Below are positions 48,701-59,884 of a DNA stretch of 64,000 nt, one piece after another. The notes beneath the pieces were generated by a model, which saw only the letters and a list, made by a program, of their open reading frames with translations, had not been told where the DNA came from and did no database searches. The position numbers and the translations under genes are program-made. This stretch comes from Argopecten irradians. Taxonomy: Eukaryota > Mollusca > Bivalvia > Pectinida > Pectinidae. The first letter of the stretch is position 1, and the number at the start of each line of letters is the position of its first letter. The stretch spans positions 9,626,609 to 9,690,608 of the forward strand of contig NC_091149.1 in NCBI RefSeq assembly GCF_041381155.1. The letters are read 5' to 3'.

Positions 48701-51700
48701 TGGATTACCTCCCCTTAGTCATAAGTACAACCTCATATTCTTGTAACATTAGATTTATATACCAAACAAGGAAATTATTTGATATTGTAACATCTTCTTA
48801 AATCCTGAATATAGATATTCCAACACTTTAATTGTTATCAATAAACTTTAAATTTTTGTTTGGAAAATGAAGTTGACCTTTAGTGCCATAAATTGATACA
48901 TTTCAGATGTGGTCATTCTTTGGCATATTTTGTGATTGGCATGAAAGTGCCAAAATTAAAACACACCAAAATTTAACACCACATTTAGGTACAAAAACGC
49001 CAAAATATCCTGACACCAATATATCCCAATTCTCAGTATTTATCTTTTTTTCTCTCACAAAAATCATTTATACATTCAGCGGACTAGAAAACCAGGTAAT
49101 TCAGACTTACCTCCCTTCAAATCGGTGTTTGAGGAAGTCAAAAAGAGCTTTCTGCATCATATCAGTTACTTCATATCCTTTTAGTGAGGGCCCTATCAAC
49201 ACCACAGGTCTCATGGAAGGCACTACTTCATAGGGCGGGATACTCTCAGACTGAAATGAGAAAATCATAGGGTGAATACTCAAGTGAGATACTCACTGAA
49301 ATGTCTACTAGACTAAATGGATAAAAATGGGGGGATACATACTAAATGGTAAATCATAGGGTGGGATACTCCAGACTGAAATGGTAAAATCATAGGGTGG
49401 GATACTCCCAGACTGAAATGGTAAAATCATAGGGTGGGATACTCCCAGACTGAAATGGTAAAATCATAGGGTGGGATACTCCCAGACTGAAATGGTAAAA
49501 TCATAGGGCGGGATACTCTCAGACTGAAATGGTAAAATCATAGGGTGGGATACTCCCAGACTGAAATGGTAAAATCATAGGGTGGGATACTCTCAGACTG
49601 AAATGGTAAAATCATAGGGTGGGATACTCCCAGACTGAAATGGTAAAATCATAGGGTGGGATACTCCCAGACTGAAATGGTAAAATCATAGGGTGGGATA
49701 CTCCCAGACTGAAATGGTAAAATCATAGGGTGGGATACTCCCAGACTGAAAAGATAAAATAAGGCGGGATACTCTCAAGTTTGAAACTAAAGAAATAAGG
49801 ACAGATATTCTCAGACTGAAATGGTAACATTGTATCATATCATCTAAGATATCATCAACCTTTGACACAAGAGCCTGTTCACCAAGTGAAAACCAAGATT
49901 GCATATCTACCACATAAATTAATTGTGTCTATACAATCACAAGGAAATTATCAACAAGTATGTAAACTAATTTTGCTTTGTCGAGACCACTGTGGGAATA
50001 GCTAAATTACTGATAGTTAGGCTTATTATTCGTATGCAATCAAATATCAATACATTTACAACAATAGGATCAGAGCACAAGGTCCCATAACACACATATA
50101 ATTGTACTAAGTTGTCTCCCCTGGACCACAGAAGTATTCAAAGGGATATTTTAGCATATACAATGGCTCATCAACAGTAACAATTAGCTCCCCCCTGGGA
50201 TTACAACATGGACTGCCTGTTTCATTGATCGGGACTATCCCACTTCTGCTGAAGGGTAGGAAAAGTTGCAGATATTAAACACATGATGACCATAAAAACT
50301 ACCTAAGCCATTGTGTACTTATACAGTAGTATATAGGGCAGTAGTTACTACTGTATGAAGGTAACCTAGAATATAAAACAATTGTCTGGGGAACACAGGA
50401 ACACACTGTTTATAAGCATCTGTTAGAAGGAAAATATGACCTGCAGCCACACTGACACGACCTAAAGAAATTATCTCCATTGAATTTTGTAGTTGTAAAC
50501 AAAATACTGCTGAAGCTTAGGGATTGATATTCACTTAAGTCCTTTTGTCTTTATGCTAAAATAACATTTAATTTTTATATGACTGTGACGACTCTTTGTT
50601 ACCAATATTGTACTCAGTCGATATACTGCATCAGTCGATTTCTTGTGGCAAATGACCTCTAATCCTTTAACTCTAGGTCCGAGTTCAAACCTCCTGTGGG
50701 GCTATTAACAGGTACTGATCATAGGCCAATGTATCTTCTCTGGACATTCAATATCTGTCTAGGCGTGACTAAAACTGTTATCAGAGTGGACGAGTATAAC
50801 CCCCATGCACAAATTTGGTAATAACTCTATTAATAGAGAACATTTCAGAACCATATATGATTTACTCAACTCCCCTTTATGTCAAGGCTCTGTGTACAAA
50901 ATTTTATCAAACTCTGAGTATAATAGGAGGAGCCAGACAAAGTTGTGTCTACAGACAAACAGACAGACCGACAGCCTGATTCCAGTATAACCCCCACCCC
51001 TAAGGAATATATGATTCACCTACCTTTTTAAAGAAAGGTTTTTTCTTTTCCTTTGACGGAGGTGTGACACTGCTCTTGCCCATCTTAGAGTTGCCGACAC
51101 TGTCACTGTCTTCACCCATCGTACTTTCAATACCATTCTCCACATCTACAACCAACACCATTACAAGTAGAAACAAACCCCAGTCATGTTCACTATTGAA
51201 GAACAGTAAACTCTGATCATCCTTAACCTAGAAATGTCTGTAAGACATAATTATCAGGACTCAGAATGAGACAGAAAAGACAGTATATTTTCCACCAATT
51301 ACCTGGAGAGGATATGACCTTGACTTTACTTGGAGTGGATATGACCTTGACATTACCTGGAGTGGATATGACCTTGACTTTACCTCGAGTGGATATGACC
51401 TTGACCTTACCTGGAGTGGATATAACCTTGACTTTACCTTGAGTGGAAATGACCTTGACCTTACCTGGAGAGGATATGACCTTAACCTTATCTGGTGAGG
51501 GTAATATAACATGACCTTGACTTTACCTGGAGTGGATTTGACCTAGACCTTATCCGGAATGGATGTGACCTTGACCTTACCTGATATAAATATGACCTTG
51601 ACCTTACCTGGTGTGGGAGGTGTAGAGCCACGGGAGTTAGAGGAGGGGTTTGTACCGGTGCCGCCTGTCCCCAACAAACTCTCTATATTGGAAGATGAGG

Positions 51701-54700
51701 GTGGTTTACTGCAGAGATGAAAATGAAAAATTATGAAAAAAGCTGAAATTTCTTTTTTTGGGGAAAATTATATGGAATTACAGGTACCAGGAACCTATTT
51801 TCTGAAAGTCAAAAAGGCTTAAATCAGCCAATTGGCTGAACATTTTCATCCCTGTTACTGAAACAAACAAAATTATGATAAATAAAGAGCAATTCAATCC
51901 CATTTCAACAGAAATGTACAGTATATAACCTTATCGCCCTTCCATGACCCTGGCTGTTAATAGGATGTTAAAATATTTAAACAAACAAAATATCACCTTA
52001 CCCAGGCTCGTATCTGCTTATGCTTCTATTATTTCTTTCTTCATTACATTATTAAACTATGAAAACTCAGATACCTCTCTAAAACTGCACTCTTTAGCCT
52101 TTTGAAGTGCACTTCACGTAAAAGGGTGTGTTGAAATCATGTAAAACTTTGCTTTTAATAAAAAATTTTATATGGTATTAATTTCGCAACTTTGGGTGAA
52201 TTTTTGGCATTTGTGAAAATAAAACCCCTACAAATATTAGTAACTATACAGTATAAGCATATACACCCATTTCAAAGTGAGAGCAGGAAAACTGTCATAA
52301 TACTACTGGAATGGATATAAATGGCTAAGGTCCAAATCTATCCTTGAAGCTTAACCAGATTGCTGGAACCGTTCCAGGGCATCAAAATGTCATGCTTCTT
52401 CAGACCAAACACAGCACAGTGTTATCAATAGTTTAACCACACATTTACAATCTTTGAACACTTATTGCATAAAAGTTACAGGGATTCCTTTGAGAGACAG
52501 ACTGAATATTTGGCCGAATGGAATTGTTAAAGATGCTCCACTGCTAACAAATGGTATTTTTTCACTATCAAAAACAGGAGCAGAGACGATTTAATATTTT
52601 TCTTTAGTTACTAAAGTTACTTACTTCACACCATTACCACCATTGCAAAGTTTGAGCTTCTTATTTTACTTCATATTAAAATTACAAAATAGAATTAATT
52701 GCATCCCGAAAAAATTCAGTGGCACTATATCTAATATGGAATGAAGTAATTCTTGCGTTTTCATCAAAGGCGAAATAAATTATTATTTGTTATTTTTTGT
52801 GTTAATTAGGCATATATATACACGATTAAACACCAATTATCATTCAAATAATGAATATCATTTATGCTCTGTCGGCGATGGAGGAATAATCATAGAGACT
52901 GCTATACCTATAAAGAATAGAAATACAGGTTTTAAAAAGTGAACATTTTACAAAGAATGACTGCATTGGTCAAGTGGTCATGGTTAAGAATGACTGCAGT
53001 GGTCAGTCATGGTTAAGAAATACTGCAGTGGTTGGTCTAGGTAAGTATAAGATGTCCAAACATATTACTACAAACATGGTTCACCTCGAGTCTGGGTTAT
53101 GAGTTCAAATCTCATATTGGGCAGTTGCCATGTACTGATTGCTGGTCGGTGGTTTTTCTCTGGGTACTCCAGCTTTCCTCCATCACCTAAACCTATCACA
53201 TTCTTAAATGACACTGGCTGTTGTAGGACAGTAATACATGTGGGGCCGTTGCCAGGTACTGACTGCTGGTCAGTGATTTTTCTCTGGGCACTCCAGCTTT
53301 CCTCCAACACCTAGACGTGGCATAGGATAGTAATCCAATGATGGGTAGTAGTCATATACTGATCATTGGTCAGAGATTTTTCTCTGGGCACTCCAGCTTT
53401 CCTCCACTGCCTAAACCTGCCACATTCTTAAATGACTAGCTAATCCAATATAGTAATCCAATATGGGTAGTAGCCATTGACTGACCATTGGTCTGAGATT
53501 TATCTCTAGGTACTACGGTTTTCCTCCAAAAACTTAACGTGGCATATGATGGTAATCCAATGAGGGGTAGTAGCCATGTACTGATTGTTGGCCACAGATT
53601 TTTGTCTGGGAACTCCAGCTTTCCTCCACATCGTTAACCTGCCACATTCTTAAATGACTCTAGCTAATCCAATCAAATCAAACTCTAGTCTAGTAATGCC
53701 CCTGTAGAGGTCCTATTGTCGGCCGCCACAAGATCTCTGGCTGTTTGTGTTTGACACATCATTATGTAATCGTACAGTACAGATGTTCACTTCTACAGTG
53801 ACAAAACACTGTGTCCACCTTCATTGAATTGCCTTTTCTGGGCATGATACCTTAACTTAATTTCCTGCGTTGCTGTCAAATGCCAGTGACGCAAACAGTC
53901 ATGTAATTGGCCGTAAATAGCTTGCACTGACACCTCGGCCTACCATATTCTACAGTGTGGCTATATAAGGTAACGACTTATAACCACTTAACACAGTACA
54001 GGCCATAAACGACCAATCCGGCGATAAAACCTTACTATTTTGGAAGTCTTTGTATTACATGATTGTCAATAATGACAGTCTTCTACCAGCATATGAGGTA
54101 TACATGTTTCCATATATCCAAATCTGTAGGTTCATTTGAACAAAAAAGTCTCCAGTGTCCTATGGAAACCAATATTAGATCTATATATATGTAGATCTAA
54201 TTTTAGGAGAATTTAGGGTTTATGGATGGCTTAACATCAGAGCTTACTGAAGCACTGACACATTGACATTGAATTTTCATAGGCGACTGTGTATATATAT
54301 TTTCATAAAAAATGGCCATATAAAGGCAGACCATATCTGACAATAATTTCTTTTTTTCTTTCTTTCCATTCTTTACAATTCTTTTGATGTAATAATCATT
54401 TGTTCAGAAGAATTGTGACAACTGAAAAGAAAAAAGGAAATTAAATCAAACCATTTTCACTTTTCCTTTGGTATAATTAACATAATTTAATTTTTTGAAT
54501 TTTATTTTTCACTTTCCCTTTTGTTTGTTTGTCTTTTTTCTTTTTTTTTCTGTTCCTAATAGAAATTTTGCACACTATCAATTTTTATAGTTTCAGACTG
54601 TCTATTCATCAGCAAAAATCTCATCCTTGGACCCAGGTGAAAGTCACACTGTCACTTACTCGTATGATTAGAATCTAAACGGTCTTCATCACATGCTGCC

Positions 54701-54962
54701 ACGTGAAAAGTTATAGTAAATACATGTTACATTTTAATTTTGATTTGTCAAGATGTCTGCCTCTAATGAAGAGGGTTTGAGAGGTGAATCATTCATGATA
54801 CCACAGCAAATGTGACCCACAGGGATAGAGTAAGTGACAGTGCAACTTACAGTCCTGGGGCAGAGGATGCAAAAATCTATCAATTTATGATTATCAAACA
54901 ATAGATCAAAGAGGGACAATACAGGATGGACATGGCTCACAATAAAAACGCCACTCTCCCCT

Positions 54963-55016
<54 letters not shown>

Positions 55017-58000
55017 TAAAGGTGTCTATGCTGGACCCCTATGAGTTTATGCCCCCTCATCTCTATTCTATGGGCCCCCTCATCTCTATACTATGGGCCC
55101 CTCATCCCTATCATCTGGGCCCCCTCATCTCTATTCTATGGGCCCCCTCATCTAATTTTCTATGGGCCCTCATCTCTATTCTATGGGCCCCCTCATCTAT
55201 ATGCTATGGGCCCCTCATCTCTATTCTAATGGACCCTCATCTCTATTCTATGGGCCCCCTCATCCCTATCCTCTGGGCCCCCTCATCTCTATTCTATGGG
55301 CCCCCTCATCCCTATGCTATGGGCCCCCTCATCCCTATTCTATGGGCCCCCTCATCCCTATTCTATGGGCCCCTCATCCCTATTCTCTGGGCCCCCTCAT
55401 CTCTATTCTATGGGCCCCCTCATCTCTATTCTATGGGCCCCTCATCCCTATCCTATGGGCCCCTCATCTCTATTCTATGGGCCCCTCATCCTATTCTCTG
55501 GGCCCCCTCATCTCTATTCATTACTCATTTGGAGTCTATGGGCTCCTCATCCCTATTCTAGTTGCCCCCTTATCCCTAATTAATACTCACTTTAAGACTT
55601 TTGGCCCCCTCATCCCTTTTCTTTGGCCCCCTCATCCCTATTCAATACTTACTTGAATCTATTGGCCCCCTTATCCCTATTCTATGTGCCCCCCTCATCC
55701 CTATTCAATACTTACTTTGAGTAGACCTTGGCAGGCCGGCCTCCACTACTCCCTGGCTGTACTTTCAGGTTTTCCAGCTTGGCAGGGCTGGGTATAAAAC
55801 CCACATCACAGCCTTCCTTCACTTGTCGCCCTATCCACCATTCATTATTGAATTTCTGAAACAAACAATCAGGTTTATCTGGACAGTTATCGGAGTAAAT
55901 AATCATTGTTTAAAATGACTCCACTGAACCAAGAACAAACATTTTCTTCTGAAGTTCAAAATAACCCAAACTCTATATTTTTTATGTTGACACCAGAAAT
56001 TTTACATAAAATATACTTGTTATATATATTTTTTTCTTCTAATCTGGATAAATAAAATGTCTTTCTGACAAAATGAATTTGAGAAGTCAAATTAAACAGT
56101 AATGCTGTTAATCAATCTCACATGGTTGTGTTTATACGTAGTATCTTACCTCCTTTATATGGAGAAAATCTTTGACACCGAAGGATACAGCATGCCCATG
56201 GGCTGGGCATTCCATATCCTGGGAACCCTTATAAGCCACATTGGTACGAACTGCGAAGGCCACTGGTTTGGACTGTGGACAGAGAAAACACCTTTAGTAC
56301 AACACCTTCGTGTACCGTATATATATCAAATTGCATATTGGTTTCTATTAACTGTGATGGTTACTGGTTTGGACTGCAGGACAAAGAAAACATCTATAGT
56401 GAAACATCTTATATCAAATGGTACAAGATGGTTTCCATGAACTATGCAAGCCATATTGCTTCGGTAGATATGCATGTGTGTGTAGGAGGGGGTGCGATCG
56501 AGGACCCTATCTGGCTCCTGGACTAAAGGTCAAGGTCAGTCATTCATGTAACCATGGTATCTAATATAGCAGTCAATCCCAGCATGCTGCATTATCAGTA
56601 AAACACAGCTATAATAAACCTCCGCGGCCCAACAGAATCACTTACATAAAGCATAATTCATTATACAGATACTGCAAACATCTTATAGGAATTTAAGGGA
56701 AAACAGAAATTACTACATAATAATCATGAATTTAATGTTAGTTTAGCGCTATCAACATGTTTTACTGTTACAGTATAACGTATATCAGCCATGACTTGTG
56801 GAAGATTCTGGTGATTTGAGGTAAATACATAGTTTTGTGTAAACCAGATACGGTAGGTGCTTATGTAGCTTAGACAGCCAGCACCTGAAGCCTACAATGT
56901 TTGCTTCTAAAGTTTTTGGCATCAGCCCAACTGAAAAAACTAACAATGATGTTAATCAAATATCATATATGCCGATGACTACCTGTAACCATGACAACAG
57001 AGTCTTGTGAATTTACATAAAATCAATGCAGTAAAAGCAATGTAATGACTGCTAGCTGTTACAACGTCTGCCCAGGTCTGACCCACAGGCTTTCTTTTTA
57101 TACAGTGTAGGTACATACCCATGTATGTTAGTGAGGTATGACCCACAGACGTGTCTTTATACAGTGTAGGTACTGACCCATGTATTTAGTGAGGTCTGAC
57201 CCACAGGCTTTCTTTTTATACAGTGTAGGTACATACCCATGTATTTAGTGAGGTCTGACCCACAGACTGTGTCTTTATACAGTGTAGGTACATACCCATG
57301 TATTTAGTGAGGTCTGACCCACAGACTGTGTCTTTATACAGTGTAGGTACATTACCCATGTATTTAGTGAGGTCTGACCCACAGACTGTGTCTTTATACA
57401 GTGTAGGTACATACCCATGTATTTAGTGAGTCTGACCCACAGACTGTGTCTTTATACAGTGTAGGTACATACCCATGTATTTAGTGAGGTCTGACCCACA
57501 GACTGTGTCTTTATACAGTGTAGGTACATACCCATGTATTTAGTGAGGTCTGACCCACAGACCGTGTCTTTATACAGTGTAGGTACATACCCATGTATTT
57601 AGTGAGGTCTGACCCACAGACCGTGTCTTTATACAGTGTAGGTACATACCCATGTATTTAGTGAGGTCTGACCCACAGACAGACCGTGTCTTTATACAGT
57701 GTAGGTACATACCCATGTATTTACGGAGGTATGACCCGAGAAATGGTGAAATCAAAATTTTGGTCAGGTAAGAATATCATTGTACAGAAGTTTCTTAATG
57801 TAAACAGTTTTTAGCGTACATTTCGAGATTTTATTTTCAAATCGTAATAACCGCCCAGGGCACTTAAAAAATTATAACAAATTTGGACCCTATCAGATAA
57901 CCAAATTAAGGTGTGGAGGAAAAACCTCCAGAAGAAGTCAGCCATATTCCAAATCCTTCTGTACCCATGGCATATCACTCTGTCACAGTACACTCGAATG

Positions 58001-58574
58001 CATTCGGTATACCTTCATTCCTTTAAGATGCATTATTACAGCATGATTTACATGTACAAGACTTGCAAAATCATGTAATATGGAATACAATTCCAATGTT
58101 GTAAGATTCACACAGCTGTAAAAACATTGTTAAATCCATGCTCTTTGGTGGCGGGAGGGAGGGTGTGTGTGTGTAAAATATAACAACTTCTCTATCAGAA
58201 GAGCTGAGGTGTGAACGTGTGGTGCTTATAGGGGAAGAGCAATTATTACAGTGAATACGGTAAGTTGCAAAGATAAAAGGATTGGAGAGATGTCAGAGGA
58301 GTATTGTCAGATATGAAGAGGTTTAGGTAGTCATCGATTAAAGAATTCATTTTTAATGGACTGCAAAAGCATAGAAGGGGGCCAAGTGCACTTATGTACC
58401 AAGAATATGAGAAATGTAACAAATATGATATATAATGAGTTAGATCTTATGACATACCCGTGCCTTTTCCAGCTGATCCAATGCCTGCCGCACCGTCTCC
58501 CGCCGCAGGGCTTCTCGTTCCTCGTCTAGAGAAATGTCGGAGGAAGGCTGACTTATATTGGATTCTCCTGATCC
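42796..58574 (-). CDS. CACNB: voltage-gated calcium channel beta subunit, 5' end missing (554 aa visible)
   Basis: This cytoplasmic subunit binds the alpha-1 I-II linker, promotes channel surface expression and tunes gating. Exons in transcript order are 58458-58574, 56150-56272, 55716-55855, 51608-51708, 51024-51145, 49111-49250, 48234-48334, 47373-47524, 45448-45543 and 42796-43368. All are GT-AG and in phase. The SH3 domain ([14 protein letters not shown] to [15 protein letters not shown]) leads into a Ser/Pro-rich HOOK. The guanylate-kinase-like domain follows: [78 protein letters not shown] replaces a true P-loop, as in other beta subunits. The last exon adds a tail of about 150 residues rich in His, Asp and Arg. 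The first visible exon starts at a codon boundary (GSGES, equivalent to human GSAES), so upstream exons are missing. The paralogue is not assignable, and invertebrates usually have one gene. Confidence 0.93.
43490..44090. repeat. 32-bp array in last CACNB intron
   Basis: About 18 units of TGGCCAAACATTTCAGTGAA + TTGCTGTGTATT, some shortened. On the gene's strand each unit reads ACTGAAATGTTTGGCC. It shares the 10 bases GAAATGTTTG with the start of the last exon (GAAATGTTTGATG), though the AG acceptor is not present in the unit. The array ends about 120 bp from that exon. Confidence 0.9.
44475..45020. mobile_element. 546-bp DNA element with short terminal inverted repeats
   Basis: The left end CTAAAGGGACAATTCAGAG and the right end TGAATTGTTCCTTTAAG are inverted repeats. 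A phrase like CTAATACTATACTG lies just outside the left end and recurs at about 45073. It lies in a CACNB intron. The open frame at 44776-45006 within it resembles no known protein. Confidence 0.5.
45980..46983. mobile_element. pogo/Tigger-like DNA transposon remnant, about 1 kb
   Basis: The left end CAGTCAAACCTCGATGATTC and the right end (reverse complement TGCAAACCTCGATGTATCG) are inverted repeats of the Tigger type. TA flanks lie at 45978-45979 and 46984-46985. Repeated TCGAACTT/AATCGAAG motifs lie near the ends. No full transposase is present. The 46216-46422 frame inside is unassigned. Confidence 0.7.
47252..47340. mobile_element. CCCCTGAA fold-back MITE
   Basis: The left end ACTCATTCACCCCTGAACTT and the right end GTGTCCTCAGGGGGTGAAGG surround the standard TTGATTTAGAAGAGTC core. 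It ends about 33 bp from the donor side of CACNB exon 47373-47524. Confidence 0.75.
48000..48110. repeat. dispersed repeat fragment
   Basis: It shares TGTTTTGGGAGACTGCGGTA and neighbouring sequence with about 25830-25870 in TSFM intron 1. The class is unknown. Confidence 0.4.
49226..49770 (-). repeat. 37-bp array carrying a CACNB splice acceptor
   Basis: About 14 units, read on the gene's strand: ATTTTACCATTTCAG, then TCTGGGAGTATCCCACCCTA. The exon at 49111-49250 starts TCTGAGAGTATCCCGCCCTA right after ATTTCAG, so each unit copies the acceptor and about 22 exon bases with three mismatches. Reading from an upstream unit meets TGA in the second unit. Confidence 0.95.
50640..50740 (+). mobile_element. 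SINE fragment
   Basis: A decayed copy with a GTCCGAGTTCAAACCTCC B-box-like motif, then GGGGCTATTAACAGGTACTG, matching the middle of the TAGTGGTTAAG SINE family. Confidence 0.4.
50790..51002. repeat. interspersed repeat, inverted copy of 7556-7800
   Basis: It contains CAGACAAAGTTGTGTCTACA, the GACAAACAGACAGACCGACAG tract and a terminal CCAGTATAACCCCCACCCC. All match the reverse complement of the element in guanylate kinase intron 3. It ends about 22 bp from the CACNB exon at 51024. Confidence 0.65.
51275..51611 (-). repeat. 27-28-bp array carrying a CACNB splice donor
   Basis: On the gene's strand the exon end CACCAG is followed by GTAAGGTCAAGGTCATATTT. It is then followed by about 11 more units such as CTCCAG|GTAAAGTCAAGGTCATATC. 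Most units keep CCAG|GTAAG-like donors, and a few have CCAG|ATAAG. The array begins at the exon edge itself (51608). Confidence 0.92.
51941..51985 (+). mobile_element. SINE 3'-tail remnant
   Basis: CCTTCCATGACCCTGGCTGT then TAATAGGATGTTAAAAT corresponds to the 3' end of the TAGTGGTTAAG SINE family. Confidence 0.45.
52970..53700 (+). mobile_element. SINE with internally repeated body
   Basis: A SINE (head near 53020-53130 with GAGTTCAAATC) is followed by four or five diverged tandem copies of its body. Each carries a TGTACTGATTGCTGGTC-type segment, a TTTTTCTCTGGGCACTCC segment and CAGCTTTCCTCCA. It lies in a CACNB intron. The open frames here are repeat-derived. Confidence 0.65.
54966..55015. 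repeat. (CA)n microsatellite
   Basis: About 24 uninterrupted CA dinucleotides in a CACNB intron, immediately before the GGGCCC array. Confidence 0.97.
55030..55720 (-). repeat. 22-33-bp array grading into a CACNB splice donor
   Basis: On the gene's strand the exon at 55716-55855 ends TCAAA|GTAAGTATTGAATAGG. The next longer units repeat TTCAA|GTAAGTATTGAATAGG and TTAAA|GTGAGTATTAATTAGG with GATGAGGGGGCC between. Farther out, units shorten to ATAGAATAGAGATGAGGGGG + CC. The donor-bearing units are therefore confined to the exon-proximal third. Confidence 0.9.
57080..57735. repeat. 59-bp minisatellite in CACNB intron
   Basis: Eleven units of GAGGTCTGACCCACAGACTG + TGTCTTTATACAGTGTAGGT + ACATACCCATGTATTTAGT. 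It lies mid-intron between the exons at 58458 and 56272, and I find no copy of either junction in it. Confidence 0.95.
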
Positions 58575-58830
58575 CTGTAACGACAAAGAGTTCAAGGTCA
58601 GAGGACAGTACTGACAAAGAGGTAGAGAACAAAAGACAGTTTCATCGTCATAAGTACAAATAAAAAGATCAAGGTCAGAGGACAGTTTCATCATCATTAG
58701 TACGGATAAAGAGGTAAAAGGTCAAGGTCAGTTTCATCATCATAAGTACTGACGCAAATGTCAAGGTCAGAGGGCAGTTACATCATTATCAGTACTGAAT
58801 AAGGTCAAGGTCAAGGTCATCATAAGAATG
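58575..58830. repeat. diverged short repeats before first visible CACNB exon
   Basis: Imperfect copies of GACAGTTTCATCATCATAAG, AGTACTGA and AAGGTCAAGGTCAGAGG recur at 40-60 bp spacing, abutting the acceptor at 58575. They do not visibly include the exon start. Confidence 0.6.
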
Positions 58831-59880
58831 GTTTCTTAAGATATTAAATTGTCACTGGAAATCTAATATAATTAACAGTTTGGCTTCTTGACTTTTATAA
58901 GAGGCATTTATTTATAATCAAAGCAGGAAGTACCATATAGCCGATAATTTTCATTGGGTAATTTTTCTTGACTTAAAGCTGTCATGAAAATTTTATACAA
59001 ATAATAAATAAATCATATATACTCTTACAGCCATATTGCAGGTTTTGATCCACCAAACTTTGATTTTACTGTTTTAAGTCAAAATCGAAAAAAAATTTGA
59101 GCCATCAAAATAATCGGCTTTCATACAGTAGTCAAGTGATAAAGTTAAAATCAGTTAGGAAGAACTTTGAAATTGTGTGTTTTTGTTTTAGTAATGTATA
59201 ATATAAATTTTAGTCCATTTAAAATTCATTTAATGATTATAAAATACTATGGGGTTTTTTCCCCATTAATTTAAAGTTTTAACAAAAGACTTGTTTATTA
59301 ATGAAAAAGAAATTTGTACACAAGTTCAACACATCATCCCATTTTGAGTATATAGCCTGTACATATAGGACGGTGCAATCAGTGTCGACCATTACCTAGT
59401 AGTAGAATGAGGATCAAAAAGTGTAATTAAAAGTGCAGTTAAAGATCACAATTTTAAAACAATATAAAAAATTTTTATAATTTAATTTGTGTTTCTAATT
59501 TTGTTTTTGAAGATCTTTTCAGAGAGGTCTCCCCTGTATGTGAATTACATGCATGTGGTATCTGCTGGCTTTTGGTTTTCTGTTAAACATTTGTAGTATA
59601 GCAGTGCACCCTTTCTGCTTGGATCACCTGATAATATGTTTTGATCATGAGAGAATGTTGTATTACATTAATGTTTTGTCTCCTTGTGATAGTGTGGTGT
59701 TGTATCTAATGATTGCATTATAGTGTCGGTGTGAGATCCTCATTGTTGTGCATAGTGTGGTGAGAGATTGTTGTATTACATTAATGTTGTGTCCTTCCTT
59801 GTGATAGTGTACATTACATATGTTGTCTCCAGTGTCTATCTATGATTGAAGTCATCGGTATCTTCCCGACCCAATACTGT
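58831..59880. other. CACNB upstream intron or 5' region, nothing recognised
   Basis: AT-rich sequence without exon-like open frames. A phrase like TGTTGTATTACATTAATGTT occurs twice (about 59657 and 59773). Confidence 0.5.
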
Positions 59881-59884
59881 TGAA

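Noticed and set aside
54926..55656. 211-aa plus-strand frame with HTHT and [10 protein letters not shown] repeats
   Set aside because: It runs from a CA microsatellite into the intronic GGGCCC array, and is antisense to CACNB.
57080..57735. 59-bp array as another junction-derived repeat
   Set aside because: I compared it with the flanking CACNB junctions (58458 donor, 56272 acceptor) and found no shared junction sequence.
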